Assembly (NCBI RefSeq): GCF_021922925.1
Contig: NZ_CP040786.1
Span: 2,356,001-2,420,000, forward strand
From: Clavibacter phaseoli
GTDB taxonomy: Bacteria > Actinomycetota > Actinomycetes > Actinomycetales > Microbacteriaceae
DNA: 64,000 bases
Reading direction: 5' to 3'
In this document: piece by piece, positions 61,453 to 64,000 of the stretch
How the letters are laid out: every line of letters begins with the position of its first letter
Position numbering within the stretch: position 1 is the stretch's first letter
Notes under the pieces: generated by a model
Database searches by the model: none
The model's input: only the letters and a program-made list of their open reading frames with translations
What the model was told of the DNA's origin: nothing
Made by a program: the position numbers and the translations under genes

Positions 61453-63117
61453 GTGCGTCACGCACGGGGATCGACGACGATCCGCCCGACCGGCCCGACC
61501 GCCGCTCCCGCGCCCGCATCCGCGCACCCCGCGCGCCCCCGGGAGCCCGCCCGCCCCACCGTGCGCATGCGGGGCATCACGGTCGCCTTCCCGAACGGCG
61601 TGGCGCTCGACGGCGTCGACCTCGACCTCCACCCCGGCGAGGTGCACGCGCTCCTGGGCGAGAACGGCGCGGGCAAGTCGACGCTGATCAAGGCGCTGCT
61701 CGGGGTGCACCGGATCGACTCGGGCGAGATCCTCGTCGACGACGCGCCCGTGCGGCTCGGCGGGCCGGCGGACGCGCGCGCCCTCGGGATCCAGGCGGCG
61801 TTCCAGGAGTCGCACCTGGCCGAGAACCTGAGCGTCGGCGAGAACGTGATGCTCGGCCACGAGGTGCGCGGCCGCCTCGGCATCTCCTGGCGCGCCACCC
61901 ACGCGCGCGCCGCCGCCATGCTCGCGGAGCTCGGCCTCGCCGACCTCGACCCGCGCGACCGCCTCGCCGACCTCTCCCCCGCCAGCCGCCAGCTCGTGTC
62001 CATCGCGCGCGCGATGGTCGACCGGCCGCGCGTGCTGGTGCTCGACGAGCCCACCTCGAGCCTCGACGCCGACGACGTCGCGCGGCTCTTCCAGGTGATC
62101 CGCCGCCTCCGCGACCAGGGCGTCGCGATCCTCTTCGTGTCGCACTTCCTGGAGCAGGTGCTGGCGCTCAGCGACCGGATGACCGTGCTCCGCGGCGGCG
62201 TGAAGGTGAGCGACCACCTACCGCACGAGATCGACCGGGCCGAGCTGATCGCCCGCATGATCGGCTCGGACGTGGCGCACCTCACGCGCATCGGCTCAGA
62301 GCGACGGGCGCACCGCGTGGACCCGGTCGGGCCGCCGCTGTACCGTGCCGCCGGCGTCAGCCGCCGCGGGATGCTGCGGCCCGTGGACCTCGAGCTGCAT
62401 CCGGGCGAGGTGGTCGGCATCGCCGGGCTCCGCGGATCCGGCCGCACGGAGCTCGCGCGCCTGCTCGCCGGCGCCGACCGGGCCGACGGCGGCGTGGTGA
62501 CGCTCGGCGGTCGCGACGTGGTGATCGACCGCCCCTCGGACGCGCTGCGGAACCGCGTCGCCCTCTCGGCGGAGGACCGCGGCGCCGAGGGCCTCATCGG
62601 CGAGCTGAGCGTGCGGGAGAACATCGTGCTCGCGCTGCAGGCGCTGCGCGGCTGGGCGCATCCGCTGTCGCGGGCCGAGCGCCAGGACCTCGTCGAGCGG
62701 CACATCGAGCACTTCTCCATCACGCCGGCGGATCCCGCGATGCCCGCCGGCCGGCTCTCCGGCGGCAACCAGCAGAAGGTGCTGCTCGCGCGCTGGCTCG
62801 CGATCCGGCCACGCGTGCTGATCCTCGACGAGCCGACCCGCGGCGTCGACATCCGCGCCAAGGTCGACATCCAGGCGCACATCGCGCAGCTCGCGCTCGA
62901 GGGCGTGGCCGTCGTGTTCATCTCCAGCGCGTTCGACGAGCTCGTGCGCGTGAGCGACCGGATCGTCGTGCTCAAGGACCGGGAGAAGATCGGCGAGCTG
63001 GCCAACGGGCCGGGCGTCACGGTCGACACGCTCGTCGAGTTGATCGCGGCCCCCGCCGACGAGGACGACGAGGAGGACTTCCCCCTGCCGGGGCTGCCGG
63101 AACCGCCTCGACGCTGA
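61453..63117 (+). CDS. sugar ABC transporter ATP-binding protein (YtfR-like)
   Basis: A 554-residue protein with two fused ABC ATPase domains, the RbsA/YtfR layout for monosaccharide import. Domain 1: Walker A GENGAGKST (69-77), Walker B VLVLDEPTSSLD, signature altered to LSPASRQLV. Domain 2: a degenerate Walker A (GLRGSGRTE), intact signature LSGGNQQKV and Walker B VLILDEPTRGVD. The ending is acidic and Pro-rich. GTG start with GAGGAG 6 bases upstream; a TACAGT box lies in the 126-base gap after lacI. The partner binding protein resembles YtfQ, so galactofuranose or a related sugar is likely. Confidence 0.92.
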   Translation: MRHARGSTTIRPTGPTAAPAPASAHPARPREPARPTVRMRGITVAFPNGVALDGVDLDLHPGEVHALLGENGAGKSTLIKALLGVHRIDSGEILVDDAPVRLGGPADARALGIQAAFQESHLAENLSVGENVMLGHEVRGRLGISWRATHARAAAMLAELGLADLDPRDRLADLSPASRQLVSIARAMVDRPRVLVLDEPTSSLDADDVARLFQVIRRLRDQGVAILFVSHFLEQVLALSDRMTVLRGGVKVSDHLPHEIDRAELIARMIGSDVAHLTRIGSERRAHRVDPVGPPLYRAAGVSRRGMLRPVDLELHPGEVVGIAGLRGSGRTELARLLAGADRADGGVVTLGGRDVVIDRPSDALRNRVALSAEDRGAEGLIGELSVRENIVLALQALRGWAHPLSRAERQDLVERHIEHFSITPADPAMPAGRLSGGNQQKVLLARWLAIRPRVLILDEPTRGVDIRAKVDIQAHIAQLALEGVAVVFISSAFDELVRVSDRIVVLKDREKIGELANGPGVTVDTLVELIAAPADEDDEEDFPLPGLPEPPRR

Positions 63118-63122
63118 TGTCG

Positions 63123-63136
63123 TGTTCCCGGTAACA
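63123..63136. promoter_or_regulatory. LacI-type operator 1
   Basis: TGTTCCCGGTAACA, a 14-bp palindrome with one mismatch, 35 bases centre to centre from operator 2. Confidence 0.7.
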
Positions 63137-63142
63137 GCGCTC

Positions 63143-63172
63143 TTGTGCCCCTGGAACTGTTACCGGTAACAT
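63143..63172 (+). promoter_or_regulatory. promoter with overlapping LacI-type operator 2
   Basis: TTGTGC (63143-63148), 18-base spacer and TAACAT (63167-63172). The perfect palindrome TGTTACCGGTAACA (63158-63171) covers the -10, as expected for LacI repression of the binding-protein gene. Confidence 0.7.
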
Positions 63173-63266
63173 CCCGAGCACGCGGCAGCACCCCGCGGTC
63201 CGCAACGGCCGGTCCCCGAGGGCCGGAACGGGACGCCGACGTCCCGACATCTCAAGGAGGAGATAC

Positions 63267-64000
63267 ATGTCCACGAAGAGGCGCATCGCCACCATCGCCG
63301 CGGCCGGGGCCATCGCCCTGAGCCTCGCGGCCTGCAACAGCAACTCCGGCACCGGATCCACCGCGGGCGGCGCCGCCGACGGCGGCGGCGAGACGGCCAC
63401 CGTCGGCTTCGTCGCGGTCGGCCCCGAGGGCGCCTGGCGACAGGCCAACGAGAAGGACATCCAGGACACCTTCACGAAGGAGGCCGGGTTCGACCTCAAG
63501 TACGCGCCCGCGACGAACAACGACCAGAAGTCGCAGATCGACGCGTTCACGTCGTTCGTCGACGAGGGCGTCGACGTGATCCTGCTCTCGGCCACCGAGG
63601 GCTCCGGCTGGGAGGACTCGCTCGAACGCGCCAAGGAGGCCGAGATCCCCGTGGTCCTCATCGACCGCGGCATCGAGCCGGACGACGACTCGCTCTACGC
63701 GACCCGCATCGCCCCCGACAACATCGCCGTGAGCGAGTCGGTGGCGAACTGGGCGAAGACGGCGCTGCCCGAGGGCGGCAAGTACTTCACCCTCGAGGGC
63801 CCCGCCGGCGTCTCGGTCGTCAACGAGCGCAACGAGGGCTGGAACGACGTCATCGGCGCCGACACCGCGTTCACCAAGGTCGGCGCGCAGACCGCCAACT
63901 GGTCGACCGAGGAGGCCAAGAGCGTCTTCGAGACCGTGCTCAAGTCGAACGCGAACGACGTGCAGATGGTGTTCGCGCAGAACGACGAGATGGGCCTCGG
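63267..64000 (+). CDS. sugar ABC transporter substrate-binding lipoprotein (YtfQ-like), partial
   Basis: The gene is open at the window end; 244 residues are visible. It has a lipoprotein signal (LSLAAC, Cys about residue 23) and a type-I periplasmic-binding fold: TVGFVAVGPEGAWRQANEKD, SFVDEGVDVILLSATEGSGWEDSL and AEIPVVLIDRGIEPDDDSLY closely parallel the galactofuranose-binding protein YtfQ. It would deliver the sugar to the YtfR-like ATPase and permeases expected downstream. A strong AAGGAGGAG site precedes the ATG. Expression is likely controlled by the LacI operators just upstream. Confidence 0.9.
   Translation, partial: MSTKRRIATIAAAGAIALSLAACNSNSGTGSTAGGAADGGGETATVGFVAVGPEGAWRQANEKDIQDTFTKEAGFDLKYAPATNNDQKSQIDAFTSFVDEGVDVILLSATEGSGWEDSLERAKEAEIPVVLIDRGIEPDDDSLYATRIAPDNIAVSESVANWAKTALPEGGKYFTLEGPAGVSVVNERNEGWNDVIGADTAFTKVGAQTANWSTEEAKSVFETVLKSNANDVQMVFAQNDEMGL

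Noticed and set aside
60687..63134. Plus-strand open frame of about 815 codons over lacI and the ABC ATPase
   Set aside because: Same-strand out-of-frame shadow of two well-supported genes, with Arg/Pro-rich low complexity.

Overview
The window is very GC-rich (low-70s percent by eye) and gene-dense, with 69 protein-coding genes called, the last one cut by the window edge. It has no rRNA, tRNA, CRISPR array, transposase or phage gene that I can see. Composition, gene content (kynU, CsbD, DUF3349, Asp23/Gls24 clusters, a DtxR-type iron box, class-E-type sortase signals, phenolic acid decarboxylase) and frequent leaderless starts point to an actinobacterium of the Microbacteriaceae, plausibly a plant-associated genus such as Clavibacter or a close relative. 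The genus is an inference from style and content, not a database match.

Layout. 0-5.4 kb: oxidoreductases, kynureninase and a paralogous pair of membrane-anchored proteins. 5.5-11.5 kb: orphan beta-class DNA methyltransferase, RecQ-type helicase with a phosphoribosyltransferase-like tail, CsbD stress protein, metallophosphoesterase and HAD phosphatase. 11.5-19.2 kb: giant acidic septum-formation-like membrane protein coupled to pyrE, a dehydrogenase, an Asp23 gene divergent from a sigma-factor/Asp23-like operon, and exonuclease III. 19.3-23.0 kb: response regulator, a degenerate Hpt protein and a PAS histidine kinase. 23.1-31.9 kb: mixed metabolic and cell-surface genes, including a MINPP-type phosphatase with an LAxTG sorting signal. 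32.4-38.3 kb: TetR/MFS efflux pair, then a phosphate-transporter operon (pit, small membrane protein, tandem DUF3349) under a tandem PHO-box-like repeat. 38.4-44.4 kb: DUF6421-like/SDR pair, small proteins, amidohydrolase. 44.5-46.9 kb: MFS/MarR pair with its own operator. 46.9-48.35 kb: a patch of lower GC with a secreted protein and an unknown cytoplasmic protein. 48.4-50.8 kb: MarR divergent from a phenolic acid decarboxylase/hydrolase operon. 50.8-54 kb: iron-siderophore binding protein divergent from two permeases across an iron box, with no ATPase nearby. 54-60 kb: pentapeptide protein, secreted beta-sandwich protein, phosphoketolase and manganese catalase. 60.3-64 kb: LacI regulator and a YtfQR-type sugar ABC transporter with two LacI-type operators.

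Themes. The genes fit a soil or plant lifestyle: phosphate capture, release and detoxification of plant phenolic acids, iron uptake, oxidative-stress defence, drug or phenolic efflux and sugar import. Two genome-scale signals stand out. The palindrome GGATCC is strongly over-represented in all reading frames (31 copies counted in the first 10.6 kb, where about 3-4 are expected from base composition). A TANNNT box sits 5-7 bases upstream of at least 17 start codons, implying widespread leaderless mRNAs.
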